The position numbers and the translations under genes were made by a program. Below, piece by piece: positions 30,194 to 38,628 of a DNA stretch of 64,000 nt. How positions within the stretch are numbered: the first letter of the stretch is position 1; every line of letters begins with the position of its first letter. The DNA lies in contig NZ_SPMY01000006.1 in assembly GCF_012939955.1 (NCBI RefSeq), positions 62,001 through 126,000 of the forward strand, read 5' to 3'. The notes below the pieces were generated by a model. It was not told where the DNA came from. It searched no databases and saw nothing but the letters and a program-made list of their open reading frames with translations. The DNA is from Candidatus Accumulibacter phosphatis (GTDB lineage: Bacteria; Pseudomonadota; Gammaproteobacteria; Burkholderiales; Rhodocyclaceae).

Positions 30194-30343
30194 CTCGTCA
30201 GGGCTGGCGCGCCCGCATGACCACGTCACCTGCTCGCACCGTCTCGCGCCCGCCCTTGCCTTCTCCTGCCCCGCTACGGCGAATCGCCATGCGAGCGTCC
30301 GCCATACCGGCGGCAACGTCACCGCCCCGTGGAAACACTCCGC

Positions 30344-30703
30344 ATGATCGGCGCCATCACCCTGCTCCTGGTTTTTCAGCTGATCGGCGAAGTCATTGCC
30401 AAGACGCTGGCTTTGCCGATTCCGGGCCCGGTCATCGGCATGGCCCTGCTCTTCGCCGCCCTCGTCGCGCGCGGCGGCCCCTCCAGCGAACTGCGCGGTA
30501 CCGCACAGGGGCTCCTGCAACACCTTTCGCTGCTTTTCGTTCCCGCCGGCACCGGCATCATGCTGCACTTCCAGCGCATGTCCGAGGAGTGGCTGGCGCT
30601 GGCCCTTTCACTGCTCGGCAGCACCCTGATCACCATCGCCGTCACCGCCCTGACCCTGCGTTTCCTGGCCCGGCGCCGCGATCACCGGAGCGACACGCCG
30701 TGA
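30344..30703 (+). CDS. CidA/LrgA family membrane protein
   Basis: Holin-like membrane protein of the CidA/LrgA family, linked to murein hydrolase control, cell lysis or organic-acid transport. ATG 30344 (MIGAITLLLVFQLIGEVIAK) is preferred; GTG 30329 would add five residues. About 119 residues with four hydrophobic segments and the family hallmarks IPGPVIGMALLFAAL and LSLLFVPAGTGIMLHFQRM. The stop overlaps the next gene's GTG start (GTGA), so the pair is translationally coupled, as in cidAB and lrgAB. Confidence 0.88.
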   Translation: MIGAITLLLVFQLIGEVIAKTLALPIPGPVIGMALLFAALVARGGPSSELRGTAQGLLQHLSLLFVPAGTGIMLHFQRMSEEWLALALSLLGSTLITIAVTALTLRFLARRRDHRSDTP

Positions 30704-31422
30704 ACACCCGCTTGGACGAGATCTGGGTATACCTCTCCGCCTCGCCGCTGCTCGGCCTCACCCTGACGCTGCTCGCCTACCAGGGCGCGGTCTATGTAAA
30801 CAAGCGCTGCCATGGCCATCCGCTGGCCAACCCGGTGTTGCTGGCAGTCGCCACACTGGTCAGCCTGCTCTGGCTCACCGATACGCCGTACGGCACTTAC
30901 TTCGACGGCGCGCAGTTCGTGCATTTCCTGCTCGGCCCGGCGACCGTCGCCCTGGCCATTCCGCTCTACGCCCAGCTCGACCGCCTGAAGCGCCTGGCCA
31001 TCCCGCTCCTCGGCGCCCTGCTCGTCGGCTCGCTGACCGCCGCGCTCTCGGCAGTGGCCATCGGCGGCGTAGTTGGTGCCAGCAAGGCGACCCTGCTGTC
31101 GCTGGCTCCGAAATCGGTCACCACCCCGATTGCCATGGGCATCGCCGAACGCATCGGCGGCCTGCCGTCGCTAACCGCCGTCCTGGTGATCACCACCGGC
31201 GTCATCGGCGCCATCGGCGCGCGCTACATCTACCGCGCCCTGCACATCGACGACGACAGCGTGCGCGGCTTCGCCCTCGGTATCGCCGCGCACGGCATCG
31301 GTACCGCCCGCGCCTTCCAGGACAGCGAACAAATGGGCGCCTTCGCCGCCCTGGCGATGGGCCTCAACGGCCTGACCACCGCCCTGCTGCTGCCGGTGCT
31401 GATTCCGTGGCTGCTGGGGTAG
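30700..31422 (+). CDS. CidB/LrgB family membrane protein
   Basis: Partner of the preceding CidA/LrgA protein. Start GTG 30700 (MNTRLDEIWVYLSASPLLGL) overlaps the previous stop. 240 residues with about seven hydrophobic helices and the LrgB hallmarks VNPVLLA-like ANPVLLAVATLVS, FLLGPATVALAIPLYAQLD, LAPKSVTTPIAMGIAERIGG and GIAAHGIGTARAFQDSEQMG. Complete. Which of the two proposed roles (holin system or transporter) applies cannot be told from sequence. Confidence 0.9.
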   Translation: MNTRLDEIWVYLSASPLLGLTLTLLAYQGAVYVNKRCHGHPLANPVLLAVATLVSLLWLTDTPYGTYFDGAQFVHFLLGPATVALAIPLYAQLDRLKRLAIPLLGALLVGSLTAALSAVAIGGVVGASKATLLSLAPKSVTTPIAMGIAERIGGLPSLTAVLVITTGVIGAIGARYIYRALHIDDDSVRGFALGIAAHGIGTARAFQDSEQMGAFAALAMGLNGLTTALLLPVLIPWLLG

Positions 31423-31750
31423 GGGCGCGGCAACCCGTGCGATAGCAGCGGTGGCCGAGCAACCTCCACCCACCCACCCAATCGCCCGATGAATCGGGCG
31501 AAAGCCGGCTGCGCGCTGCACCGCTTTTCAGCAAACGCAAACCCCGCATGCGCGTGGATGAGCAACGTCAATGGCCGCTTGGCCGCAGGATGGCTCAATG
31601 GCGCTGGTCAGCCAGAAACTGACGGTGTCGTCTCAAGTCATATTGGCACAGGGTGGGGAAACATCGCTAACACAGCGCCCCCCGCCGGTCACCAGTCTCG
31701 CAGCGGTACCCTGCCGAACGACGAGCGCTTCGCCTGATCGGGCAATCAAC
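31423..31750. other. Intergenic region between lrgB-like and DUF2894 genes
   Basis: No gene is supported in these 328 bases between convergent genes. It holds a short CCCA/CACC tandem run near 31467-31480 and a hairpin at 31483-31500 (CGCCCGA, TGAA loop, TCGGGCG). The hairpin lacks a T-tract on either strand but could still end transcription of the lrgB-like gene or stabilise its 3' end. Confidence 0.45.
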
Positions 31751-32677
31751 TCAGGTCGATTTAGGCTTGCTCGTTTTCCCTTTGTTACCGGCAGGCTTGC
31801 TCTTTTCCCCAGCCTGCTCCAGCCACAGGAGCGTATCCGCATAGGCGACAAAGCGGTTGAGGTAATCCGGAGACAACTCCCGCAGAGTCGCCAGGGAGCG
31901 TATCACCAGGGCCTGTGGATTCAGGGGACCTGGGGCTTCGGGGCCTTCGCTGATGGCCCGCTTTACCCGCTTGTCGGAACCGTGTTTCTCGAGGAGTTCC
32001 CGGAACTGTCGCGCAGAAGTCGACTCCCCTGCCCGGTGACTGCTGCCGCGGCCGCCAGAACGTTTGGGGCGCAACTTGCTCGACGCCACCACCGCAGTGC
32101 TGGATCGTGGCTGCGATTTGGCCAGCAAGGAGGACTGCAGCACCGCCTCTTCCTGTCGCTGCAACAGGTCGACAAAAGACACCTCCTTGTCTTCCTCAGC
32201 CGAGCCAAACGAATTCAGGCCAATCTGCCTTGTCAAGCTGGCCAGAGTACTCACCGCTGCGGCACCCTCCTCCCGACCGCCTTCTCTTTTCAGCTTGAGC
32301 GCAAGTCGCTGCACCGCGCCGATCTTGCCCGCCGCCAACAAGGAACGAAGCATTTCAGCCGACTCGGGGAATTGCGCGGCGATACCGGCGGCAATGGGCG
32401 CGATACCCTCTCGTGCGCTCGCGAAGTCATCCTGGTAGTCAAACAGTGCAATGAGCGCCTTCCTTTCCAGGATCAGGCGAACTGATTCTCTTTGCTTCGC
32501 AGCTTTCGCGCCCATCGATTCGATGACCCTGAAGCGAACCGGATCGAACTGATCGGCGCCGGTTCGCGCCAGATCAGCAATCACCTGCCTGACATCGGCA
32601 GCGCCCATTTCCGGCAAGACCATCGGTATCGCAGCCTTCAGGCTGGCAGAATCAGCATCAGCGCCCCTATCCATCAT
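31751..32677 (-). CDS. DUF2894 domain protein, fourth gene of a motor-like cluster
   Basis: 308 residues from ATG 32677, which lies inside the end of the OmpA-like gene (11-bp overlap). No signal or membrane helix. The N-terminal half (GADQFDPVRFRVIESMGAKA, AKQRESVRLILERKALIALF) resembles DUF2894 as I recall it. The middle is Ser/Arg/Lys-rich and disordered-looking (SKLRPKRSGGRGSSHRAGES); a short helical segment (SPDYLNRFVAYADTLLWLEQ) and a strongly basic tail (KSKPAGNKGKTSKPKST) follow. The tail could bind nucleic acid or membrane lipid; inference. It is always-last in this gene order in relatives, as far as I remember. Role unknown. Confidence 0.75.
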   Translation of the reverse strand: MMDRGADADSASLKAAIPMVLPEMGAADVRQVIADLARTGADQFDPVRFRVIESMGAKAAKQRESVRLILERKALIALFDYQDDFASAREGIAPIAAGIAAQFPESAEMLRSLLAAGKIGAVQRLALKLKREGGREEGAAAVSTLASLTRQIGLNSFGSAEEDKEVSFVDLLQRQEEAVLQSSLLAKSQPRSSTAVVASSKLRPKRSGGRGSSHRAGESTSARQFRELLEKHGSDKRVKRAISEGPEAPGPLNPQALVIRSLATLRELSPDYLNRFVAYADTLLWLEQAGEKSKPAGNKGKTSKPKST

Positions 32678-33323
32678 CCGACGACTGCGCTTCGTTTCCT
32701 TGATTCTTGGCCCGCGGCACGGGCGCCATCTCGACGCGACGATTCTGCGAGCGGCCCTTCTCGTCCTGATTGGAAACGACCGGTTGCTGCGCACCAAACG
32801 CGGCGGCGAAGACCATCGCTGGCGGCATGCCGTCTTCGATCAATGCCCGGGTCACGGTGAGTGCTCGTTCCGCCGACAACTGCCAGTTGTCACTGTAGCG
32901 ATTGTTGCCGTGCTGAATCGGCAGGTCGTCGGTAAACCCGCTGACCATCAATAGTTGGTCTCTTTGGTCCAGATAGACCTTGAGCGGTCCCACCAGAGTG
33001 CGCAGCAACTCGCGCCCTTCTGGCTGCAACTCGTCGGAATTCAGCGAAAACAGGACGCTGCCGCTGATACCGATGCGACCGTCACGCAGGGTCACCCTGC
33101 CCGCTGCCAGCGGATCGGCCAGTGCTTGTTCAAGCGCCATTCGCCGCTGCTCCTCCACCTGGCGCTTCTCGACTTCCCGTTCCAGTGACTGCGCAAGCTC
33201 CAGCTGAAATCCAAGCGCCCACACCAGAAGCAGGACGAAGACGCCGACCAGTGCCGACATGAGGTCCCCGAAAATCGCCCAGATGGGCGTCGCCTCGGAA
33301 AAGCCATCTTCCAGCTCTTCCAT
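32667..33323 (-). CDS. MotB/OmpA-like stator protein of a putative ion-driven motor
   Basis: 218 residues with MotB/ZorB layout. A short cytoplasmic N-terminus leads a single helix (IFGDLMSALVGVFVLLLVWA) in which Asp20 sits where MotB-type proteins carry the ion-binding aspartate. A short coiled linker (LEREVEKRQVEEQRRMALEQ) joins an OmpA peptidoglycan-binding domain (FSLNSDELQPEGRELLRTL, VSGFTDDLPI, NWQLSAERALTV, KGRSQNRRVEM). The start ATG at 33323 touches the last base of the DUF802 stop region, implying coupled translation. It is not flagellar motB in context: no flagellar gene is near. Confidence 0.85.
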   Translation of the reverse strand: MEELEDGFSEATPIWAIFGDLMSALVGVFVLLLVWALGFQLELAQSLEREVEKRQVEEQRRMALEQALADPLAAGRVTLRDGRIGISGSVLFSLNSDELQPEGRELLRTLVGPLKVYLDQRDQLLMVSGFTDDLPIQHGNNRYSDNWQLSAERALTVTRALIEDGMPPAMVFAAAFGAQQPVVSNQDEKGRSQNRRVEMAPVPRAKNQGNEAQSSDDG

Positions 33324-35401
33324 CAGCCGACCTCTTCCCGCACGGTCTCGGAAGTGCGCTTCCCAGGACGCCGAAGCTGACGCAATTCCTCGAAAATCTC
33401 CTTCTGGGAAAGTATGCTGTGATCGATGATCTCCCGGGCCTGGGCCACGTAGTAGGCCAGTTGCTCATCGCTGCGGATCGTCGCTTTCTCCAGCGATTGC
33501 TCGATGTGATCAAGGCTTTCGACGAGCTTGCCATTGGATTCATTGAACAGACCGACGGCCAGAGTGAAGGCTTCGCCGAGACTCGACATTTCTATCGCGC
33601 TCCCGGCAAAATCATCGGCAATCTGTGCCGCTTTACCCGCCAGATTGTCGGCGATTCCGGAGAGCTTCGACGCTTCCGACTCCACCTGCCCGGAAAAACG
33701 CGAGCCCACATCCTCCAGCAGAGTGGCGGAGGAGGTGAGCAAGGACTCGACCGCTTCTCGCTGCCCCTTGGTGACCTCTTGCAGTGAGGTCGCCAGGCTG
33801 CCAAGTTCGCTCATGATCCGCTGCCGCTCGGCAAGCAGAGCGTTGTCCCGTTCCATGTTGTTCGACATCTCGCGGCGAAGATGGGCAATCACTTCGGCGG
33901 CAGCGCGCGGGGTTTCGGAAGCTGTCTGAATGAGCCGGGTCATGGGTTCTTCGAGTGAGTTCCCCAGGCTCGCCAATTGTGCCGCCACCGTCGACTCCAG
34001 GCCGGCAAGACTGGCAACAGCGGCCTGGCCGCGTCGTTCTTCGTCGTTTCTCAGCGCCTGCAGCTCCGCCTTCAGGGTCGCCGTCAGCTGATTCATGCGC
34101 TCGCCATGCCCCTGCAACCATGAGGCTTCGGCATTGATCCGGGTCTCGACCAAGACCTCGGAGGATTGCAGGAGAGTGCTCACTTCAGCGAGCATGCCGC
34201 TGGAAGTCGCACGGGCAGTATCCGCCATTGCACGGGCCGTCTGCTGCAGTGAGTCCGACAGCGCCTGGTGTTGAGTGCGCGAGCGCTCGCCCGCCTGTTC
34301 GAAGGAACGGGTCCAAAGCTCAAGTCGCTCCCCGTCGGCCAGCTGCTGGCGTTCTGCCCAACCAGCCGAGCGCCTATCGAAGGATTCCAGGAGCGAGCTG
34401 GTCAGGCCTTCAAGTTGCTGTTCGGCGGTGGTGGTCAGGTGCTGATGCGTTCTTCGCGTTTCAGCGCCGATGCTGGTGATCAGGCCTTCGATCAGTGGTC
34501 TGATGTTCTCGCCGAGCAGCCGTCCACTCTCGATCGCCTGGCGACCGCTCTCGACGACACTTTCCCTGAGGGATCGATCGACCGAGCTGGCGAGCTCGGA
34601 ATAGCTGCTGCTTGCGGATTGGTGAAAGCGCTCCTGGTTGGCAATCAACTTGTCCCCCAGCTGTTCACCCATGCGCTCCATTGCCGCCGCCAGGAGATGC
34701 AGTTTTTCCACCACGTCGGGAAGCGCCTTGGCTTGCGCCTGCACCGCCTTGAAGGCCTGTTGCCGACTGTAGACCAGAGAAAACTCCCGGAAGGTCGTGG
34801 CGACCTGGCCATCCAGCTGCCGGGTGGCTGACATTCGGTCGCGTCGGCTGATGGTGGCACTCAAGCCGAGCATGGCGGACGCCGCCACGCCGGCCACGGA
34901 GGTGCCGAAAGCGAGCCCGAGACCTTTGATGGGCGCAGCCAGACCGGCGCGAATGGCCTGCAACTCATTCGTTCCTTCGAGCGCAAAAACCGCTCCCTGC
35001 AGGGTGGCGACCATGCCAAGGAAGGTTCCGAACAGGCCCAGCATGACCAACAGACCGACCAGATAGGGGGTGATCACGGGCGCGGGCAGCCCCAAACGCT
35101 CGCCTTCGATACGCAGCCGCACCGAGTTCTGCAACGACGGATGCAGTCTGGCCAGCCATCGCTCAAGAAAATCAGCGCCCACTTCCTGCGTCGTCCCGGA
35201 CAATCCCGACAGCGCATTCGAGAGCGTCGACGTCGCTTGCCGGAACTGCAGAATTTCGATAAAGCCGATGCTATAGACGCCGCCAATCACCACGGTCACG
35301 GCCAGGCCCAATGGATCGGAAGTGATAAACGTCAGCCCCATCGCAGCAATCGCCGCGGCTCCCAACAAAAATGCTGTCGCAAAAAGCAATCTACTTATCA
35401 A
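33323..35401 (-). CDS. DUF802 protein: MotA/ExbB/ZorA-like channel with long cytoplasmic tail
   Basis: 692 residues. Four predicted membrane helices lie at about 5-27, 31-51, 110-134 and 156-180. The third holds GLFGTFLGMVATLQGA and the fourth PIKGLGLAFGTSVAGVAAS, both typical of MotA/TolQ/ExbB/ZorA proton channels. From about 185 on, a roughly 500-residue helical, Gln/Glu/Ser-rich region extends into the cytoplasm, with repeated coiled-coil stretches (LQQTARAMADTARATSSGML, ASLAGLESTVAAQLASLGNS). Such a tail resembles that of ZorA of the Zorya defence motor rather than flagellar MotA. It overlaps DUF3348 upstream by 4 bp (ATGA). Family name DUF802 is from memory. Confidence 0.82.
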   Translation of the reverse strand: MISRLLFATAFLLGAAAIAAMGLTFITSDPLGLAVTVVIGGVYSIGFIEILQFRQATSTLSNALSGLSGTTQEVGADFLERWLARLHPSLQNSVRLRIEGERLGLPAPVITPYLVGLLVMLGLFGTFLGMVATLQGAVFALEGTNELQAIRAGLAAPIKGLGLAFGTSVAGVAASAMLGLSATISRRDRMSATRQLDGQVATTFREFSLVYSRQQAFKAVQAQAKALPDVVEKLHLLAAAMERMGEQLGDKLIANQERFHQSASSSYSELASSVDRSLRESVVESGRQAIESGRLLGENIRPLIEGLITSIGAETRRTHQHLTTTAEQQLEGLTSSLLESFDRRSAGWAERQQLADGERLELWTRSFEQAGERSRTQHQALSDSLQQTARAMADTARATSSGMLAEVSTLLQSSEVLVETRINAEASWLQGHGERMNQLTATLKAELQALRNDEERRGQAAVASLAGLESTVAAQLASLGNSLEEPMTRLIQTASETPRAAAEVIAHLRREMSNNMERDNALLAERQRIMSELGSLATSLQEVTKGQREAVESLLTSSATLLEDVGSRFSGQVESEASKLSGIADNLAGKAAQIADDFAGSAIEMSSLGEAFTLAVGLFNESNGKLVESLDHIEQSLEKATIRSDEQLAYYVAQAREIIDHSILSQKEIFEELRQLRRPGKRTSETVREEVG

Positions 35402-36171
35402 GCGCTCTCACCCTCTTCCTTAAGTGCTTCCATGAGTCCAAGAACCGGCTGCAGGCGAGCTTCAAGCTCCGCCAGCAGCGACCCTTGCATTTCACCCGCA
35501 AATTGCGCAAGCCAGCCTCCCGGTTGACTCCACAACTGTCGATCATCGTCGGTCTCCCGGTCGACAATCGTCTCCTGATGGCGCTGGTAGAGATCCTCAA
35601 AGCGCTTTCCAAGCAGCCGTGGAACTTCCGCAAACAGGTTCTGGGCAGGCGCAGAAAGGGCCTCATCAAGCCCTGTATCGAGGACGACCAGCCTGGCGAG
35701 CCTCGCTGAACGACCCGAGACAGTAAGGCGGACATCGGCCCTGAGCTTGTTGATTCTGAGAGCAATCTCCCGTTGCTGATTCACATAGAACATCTGGTAG
35801 CGCTTGTAGCTCGCCATCTCTTCGGCCGGCGTACTCGCTGTCACCCTCGGAAAGCTTAGCCACGAGGCGCCCGCACCGGGAGTAAAGCTATCGACGATGG
35901 TTTCCACGAGGGTCGTGCGAACTCTGAGAAAATCGGCCATTACCGACTCACTGGACACCGCCACACCTGCCTCTGGCATGGGCTCGGAGGTCATCGTCGA
36001 AAGCCTGGCGTGCACCATTGACAGGGCAATGGAATCAGGCAGAGCGATTAGTCGCCCGAGTCGTTCAGCAAAGTCCTTATGCGAAACCTCGCCATCGGCA
36101 ACAGCTAGATCAGACAGGAAGCGAACTAATCTAGGGCCTTGCAACGGTTTTGGTGACCGCGCTTGAGTCAT
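35398..36171 (-). CDS. DUF3348 domain protein, first gene of the motor-like cluster
   Basis: 257 residues, no signal or membrane helix. LQGPRLVRFLSDLAVADGEV and FAERLGRLIALPDSIALSMV at the N-terminus, VESVMADFLRVRTTLVETIV-like helices in the middle, ASYKRYQMFYVNQQREIALR and PRLLGKRFEDLYQRHQETIV further on: an all-helical cytoplasmic protein matching DUF3348 as I remember it. A plausible role is to dock on the DUF802 tail or regulate the motor; inference from strict co-localisation only. Start ATG 36171 is preceded by an inverted repeat (36181-36202). Confidence 0.78.
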   Translation of the reverse strand: MTQARSPKPLQGPRLVRFLSDLAVADGEVSHKDFAERLGRLIALPDSIALSMVHARLSTMTSEPMPEAGVAVSSESVMADFLRVRTTLVETIVDSFTPGAGASWLSFPRVTASTPAEEMASYKRYQMFYVNQQREIALRINKLRADVRLTVSGRSARLARLVVLDTGLDEALSAPAQNLFAEVPRLLGKRFEDLYQRHQETIVDRETDDDRQLWSQPGGWLAQFAGEMQGSLLAELEARLQPVLGLMEALKEEGESA

Positions 36172-36810
36172 AAAATGGCGTCGGCCAGATCGCTACGGCC
36201 GAAATCGCTTAAAAACTCCAGAAAACTCATTGCTTTAAACCTGAAAGAAGAGCTTGGCTAGCTGTGGTTCATGCAGGTAAAAGTGCAAGCGCTAGAAACT
36301 TCTGCATCATTTCCCTGCTCGGCAGAGGACATGACGCCTGTCGGAAAGAACAGGGATTTCGACGGCGGCAAGAGTATATGAGGCCCCGGCAAACGGCGTC
36401 AATCTCGAACTTTGGCCCAGCACAAGCCACGCCAGTCGGGGTGATAGCAAACAGCCCGGAATCGCGTCAGTGACTTCGTCGAGCGGAGCTCTTCACCGCC
36501 CCGTCTTCGTCAACACTTGCGGGTGGCGCATAGTACTGCAGAACTGCCGCCGGCAAGCAGCACGCCAGATCCTTCCCGGGCGGGACGCAGGCACACCTGT
36601 TCCGCCCGTTCCGGGGTGATGCCGAGACACGGACTTTGCATCAGGCAAGCAGCGCGAAGCGAAAAGCGAATGACAGAACAAGATACAATACGCTGCCCTG
36701 CCCCCCTTGCGTCGCTTGCCGATCTGACCGGCGATCCGCTGCCTCACCGCTGATCTGATGACCCACTTCCCACAAGCCCGCCTACGCCAGGCAGGCAACT
36801 CGCGAGTAGC
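36172..36810. other. Long intergenic region between divergent DUF3348 cluster and lpxL-like gene
   Basis: 639 bases with no frame that looks like protein on either strand. It should hold both divergent promoters. An inverted repeat sits next to the DUF3348 start (36181-36202) and a TACAAT -10-like element lies at 36684-36689, about 120 bp before the lpxL-like gene. I see no tRNA, known riboswitch or repeat array. A small RNA cannot be excluded. Confidence 0.45.
36181..36202 (-). promoter_or_regulatory. Inverted repeat just upstream of the DUF3348 start
   Basis: TCGGCC (36181-36186) and GGCCGA (36197-36202) form a perfect 6-bp inverted repeat with a 10-base spacer, beginning 10 bp upstream of the first ATG of the four-gene motor-like cluster. 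It could be an operator or a leader hairpin masking the ribosome binding site. Short, so chance occurrence is possible. Confidence 0.3.
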
Positions 36811-37692
36811 GTGCCGATGCTGAGTCGTTTGCTCGTCGCCCTGCTATGGCTGCTGCACTTTCTGCCACTCGCGGCCCTGGCCTTCCTCGGCCGGACGCTT
36901 GGCCTGGTGCTCTTCGGCCTTGCCGGCAGGCGCCGGCACATCGTGCTGGTGAATCTGCGCCTGTGTTTCCCGGAACTCGACGAAGAGCAACGGCGGCGCC
37001 TGGCGAAGGAACATTTCAAGGTCCTCGGCCGCAGCATCCTCGAACGTTCGCTACTGTGGTGGGCAAGTGCGCAGCGCTTGTCGCCGCTGCTGCGGGTAAG
37101 CGGCGAAGAGCACATGCGCCAGCTGCTCGACGCCGGTCGGCCGGTGCTGATGCTGACGCCGCACTTCGTCGGGCTGGACGCGGGCGGTGCAGCCATCGCC
37201 ATGCGCTTCAACAGCGCGAGCATCTACGCCGTGCAGTCCGACCCGGTTTTCGACGCTCTCCTGCACCGCGGGCGCCTGCGCTTTGGCGATCAACTGCTGC
37301 TCTCGCGCCAGGAAAGCGTGCGCGCCAGCGTCCGGGCGATGAAATCGGGCCGGCCGCTCTACTACCTGCCGGATATGGATTTCGGCAGCAAGGAGTCGAT
37401 CTTCGTGCCTTTTTTTGGGGTCCAGACGGCGACCATCAGCGGCCTGTCGCGGCTGGCACGCCTGGCCGGCGCCACCGTCGTTCCCTGCGTGACGCGTATT
37501 CTGCCCGGCGGCGCCGGCTACGCAGTCGAGGTGGGCGAGCCGTGGGCGAACTTTCCGAGCGCCGACGTCGATGCCGATACCCGCCGCATGAACGCCTGGA
37601 TCGAAGCCGCCGTACGGACCATGCCCGAGCAGTACTACTGGGTCCATCGCCGCTTCAAGACCCGCCCGCCGGGTGAGCCGCGCCCCTACTGA
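36811..37692 (+). CDS. Lipid A biosynthesis acyltransferase (LpxL/HtrB family)
   Basis: Inner-membrane acyltransferase of the LpxL/LpxM type, adding a secondary acyl chain to lipid A. 293 residues from GTG 36811, or 291 from ATG 36817. An N-terminal hydrophobic anchor (LLVALLWLLHFLPLAALAFL) is followed by NLRLCFPELDEEQRRRLAKE, LLWWASAQRLSPLL, the catalytic block LTPHFVGLDAGG (His and Asp), GRPLYYLPDMDFGSKESIFV, PFFG and a C-terminal QYYWVHRRFKTRP, all family hallmarks. Which acyl position it serves cannot be told. Stands alone, divergent from the DUF3348 cluster. Confidence 0.9.
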   Translation: MPMLSRLLVALLWLLHFLPLAALAFLGRTLGLVLFGLAGRRRHIVLVNLRLCFPELDEEQRRRLAKEHFKVLGRSILERSLLWWASAQRLSPLLRVSGEEHMRQLLDAGRPVLMLTPHFVGLDAGGAAIAMRFNSASIYAVQSDPVFDALLHRGRLRFGDQLLLSRQESVRASVRAMKSGRPLYYLPDMDFGSKESIFVPFFGVQTATISGLSRLARLAGATVVPCVTRILPGGAGYAVEVGEPWANFPSADVDADTRRMNAWIEAAVRTMPEQYYWVHRRFKTRPPGEPRPY

Positions 37693-37844
37693 CCTGTGCG
37701 CGGCGGCGGCAAGCCGGCGCCGTGCAAGCCCACGCCTGCGCACGCCATCTGACGACCAGACAGCAGCCAAGTGCGGCAAGCAGCACAGCGACGCAACCTG
37801 GCTTCCGGTAGAATCGCGCCTTACCTCCTTCCACCCTGCCGGCC

Positions 37845-38501
37845 ATGGAATACCTCACTTACTTCATCGATATCGTCCTGCACCTCGACAAGCATCTGGC
37901 GATGCTGGTTGAGCAATACGGGCAGTGGATCTACGTCATTCTCTTCGTAATCATCTTCAGCGAGACCGGTTTCGTCGTCACGCCCTTCCTGCCCGGGGAC
38001 TCGCTGCTTTTCGTTGCCGGCGCCCTGGCTGCGGTCGGTGGCATGGACATTTCCATCTTGATGGTCGTGCTGATGGCCGCGGCGATCCTCGGTAATATGC
38101 TCAACTACCAGATTGGCCGCTATTTCGGCCCCAAGGTCTTCCACTGGGAACAATCGCGATTCTTCAACCGGGCGGCCCTCGACAAGACGCACGCCTTCTA
38201 CGAGAAGCACGGCGGCAAGACGCTGGTCATCTCGCGTTTCCTGCCACTGTTTCGCACTTTCGCGCCCTTTGTCGCCGGAATTGGCGCCATGAGCTACGCG
38301 CGCTTCACTTTCTTCAACCTCGTCGGCGGAGTCAGCTGGGTCGGTTCACTGACCCTGGCCGGCTACCTGTTCGGCAATCTGCCGTGGATTCAGAAGAATC
38401 TGACGCTGGTGATCCTGGTGATTATCGCCATTTCGCTGCTACCACTGCTCATCGGCTGGCTGCAACACCGCAAGGCCGAAGCCCAGCCCAAGGCCTCCTA
38501 A
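37845..38501 (+). CDS. DedA family membrane protein (YqjA/YghB-like)
   Basis: 218-residue polytopic protein of the DedA family, whose members act in membrane homeostasis and undecaprenyl-phosphate/lipid flipping. Hallmarks visible: an ETGFVVTPFLPGDSLLFVAG segment near the N-terminus, GNMLNYQIGRYFGPKVF, then KTHAFYEKHGGKTLVISRFL, PLFRTFAPFVAGIGAMSYAR and FNLVGGVSWVGSLTLAGYLF, followed by a last helix and basic tail. Complete. Upstream of purN by about 130 bp on the same strand. Confidence 0.94.
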   Translation: MEYLTYFIDIVLHLDKHLAMLVEQYGQWIYVILFVIIFSETGFVVTPFLPGDSLLFVAGALAAVGGMDISILMVVLMAAAILGNMLNYQIGRYFGPKVFHWEQSRFFNRAALDKTHAFYEKHGGKTLVISRFLPLFRTFAPFVAGIGAMSYARFTFFNLVGGVSWVGSLTLAGYLFGNLPWIQKNLTLVILVIIAISLLPLLIGWLQHRKAEAQPKAS

Positions 38502-38628
38502 GAATGCCGCCCCACTTCCTTGACCAAGCGCGTCGCCTTGCGCAACGAGCACTACGAGAAGCGCGAGTGAACCGCCTGCGCCGCCGCACTTGCCAGCTGC
38601 CTGCCAGCGGGAGCGGGAGCGCCTGCCC

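Noticed and set aside
33323-35401. Chemoreceptor (methyl-accepting) identity for the long coiled-coil protein
   Set aside because: The tail has similar composition, but there is no HAMP or signalling hairpin motif, and the four helices carry MotA/ExbB signatures.
31751-36171. A bona fide Zorya system
   Set aside because: The A/B-like pair resembles ZorA/ZorB in layout, but no ZorC, ZorD, ZorE or other known Zorya effector is encoded here.
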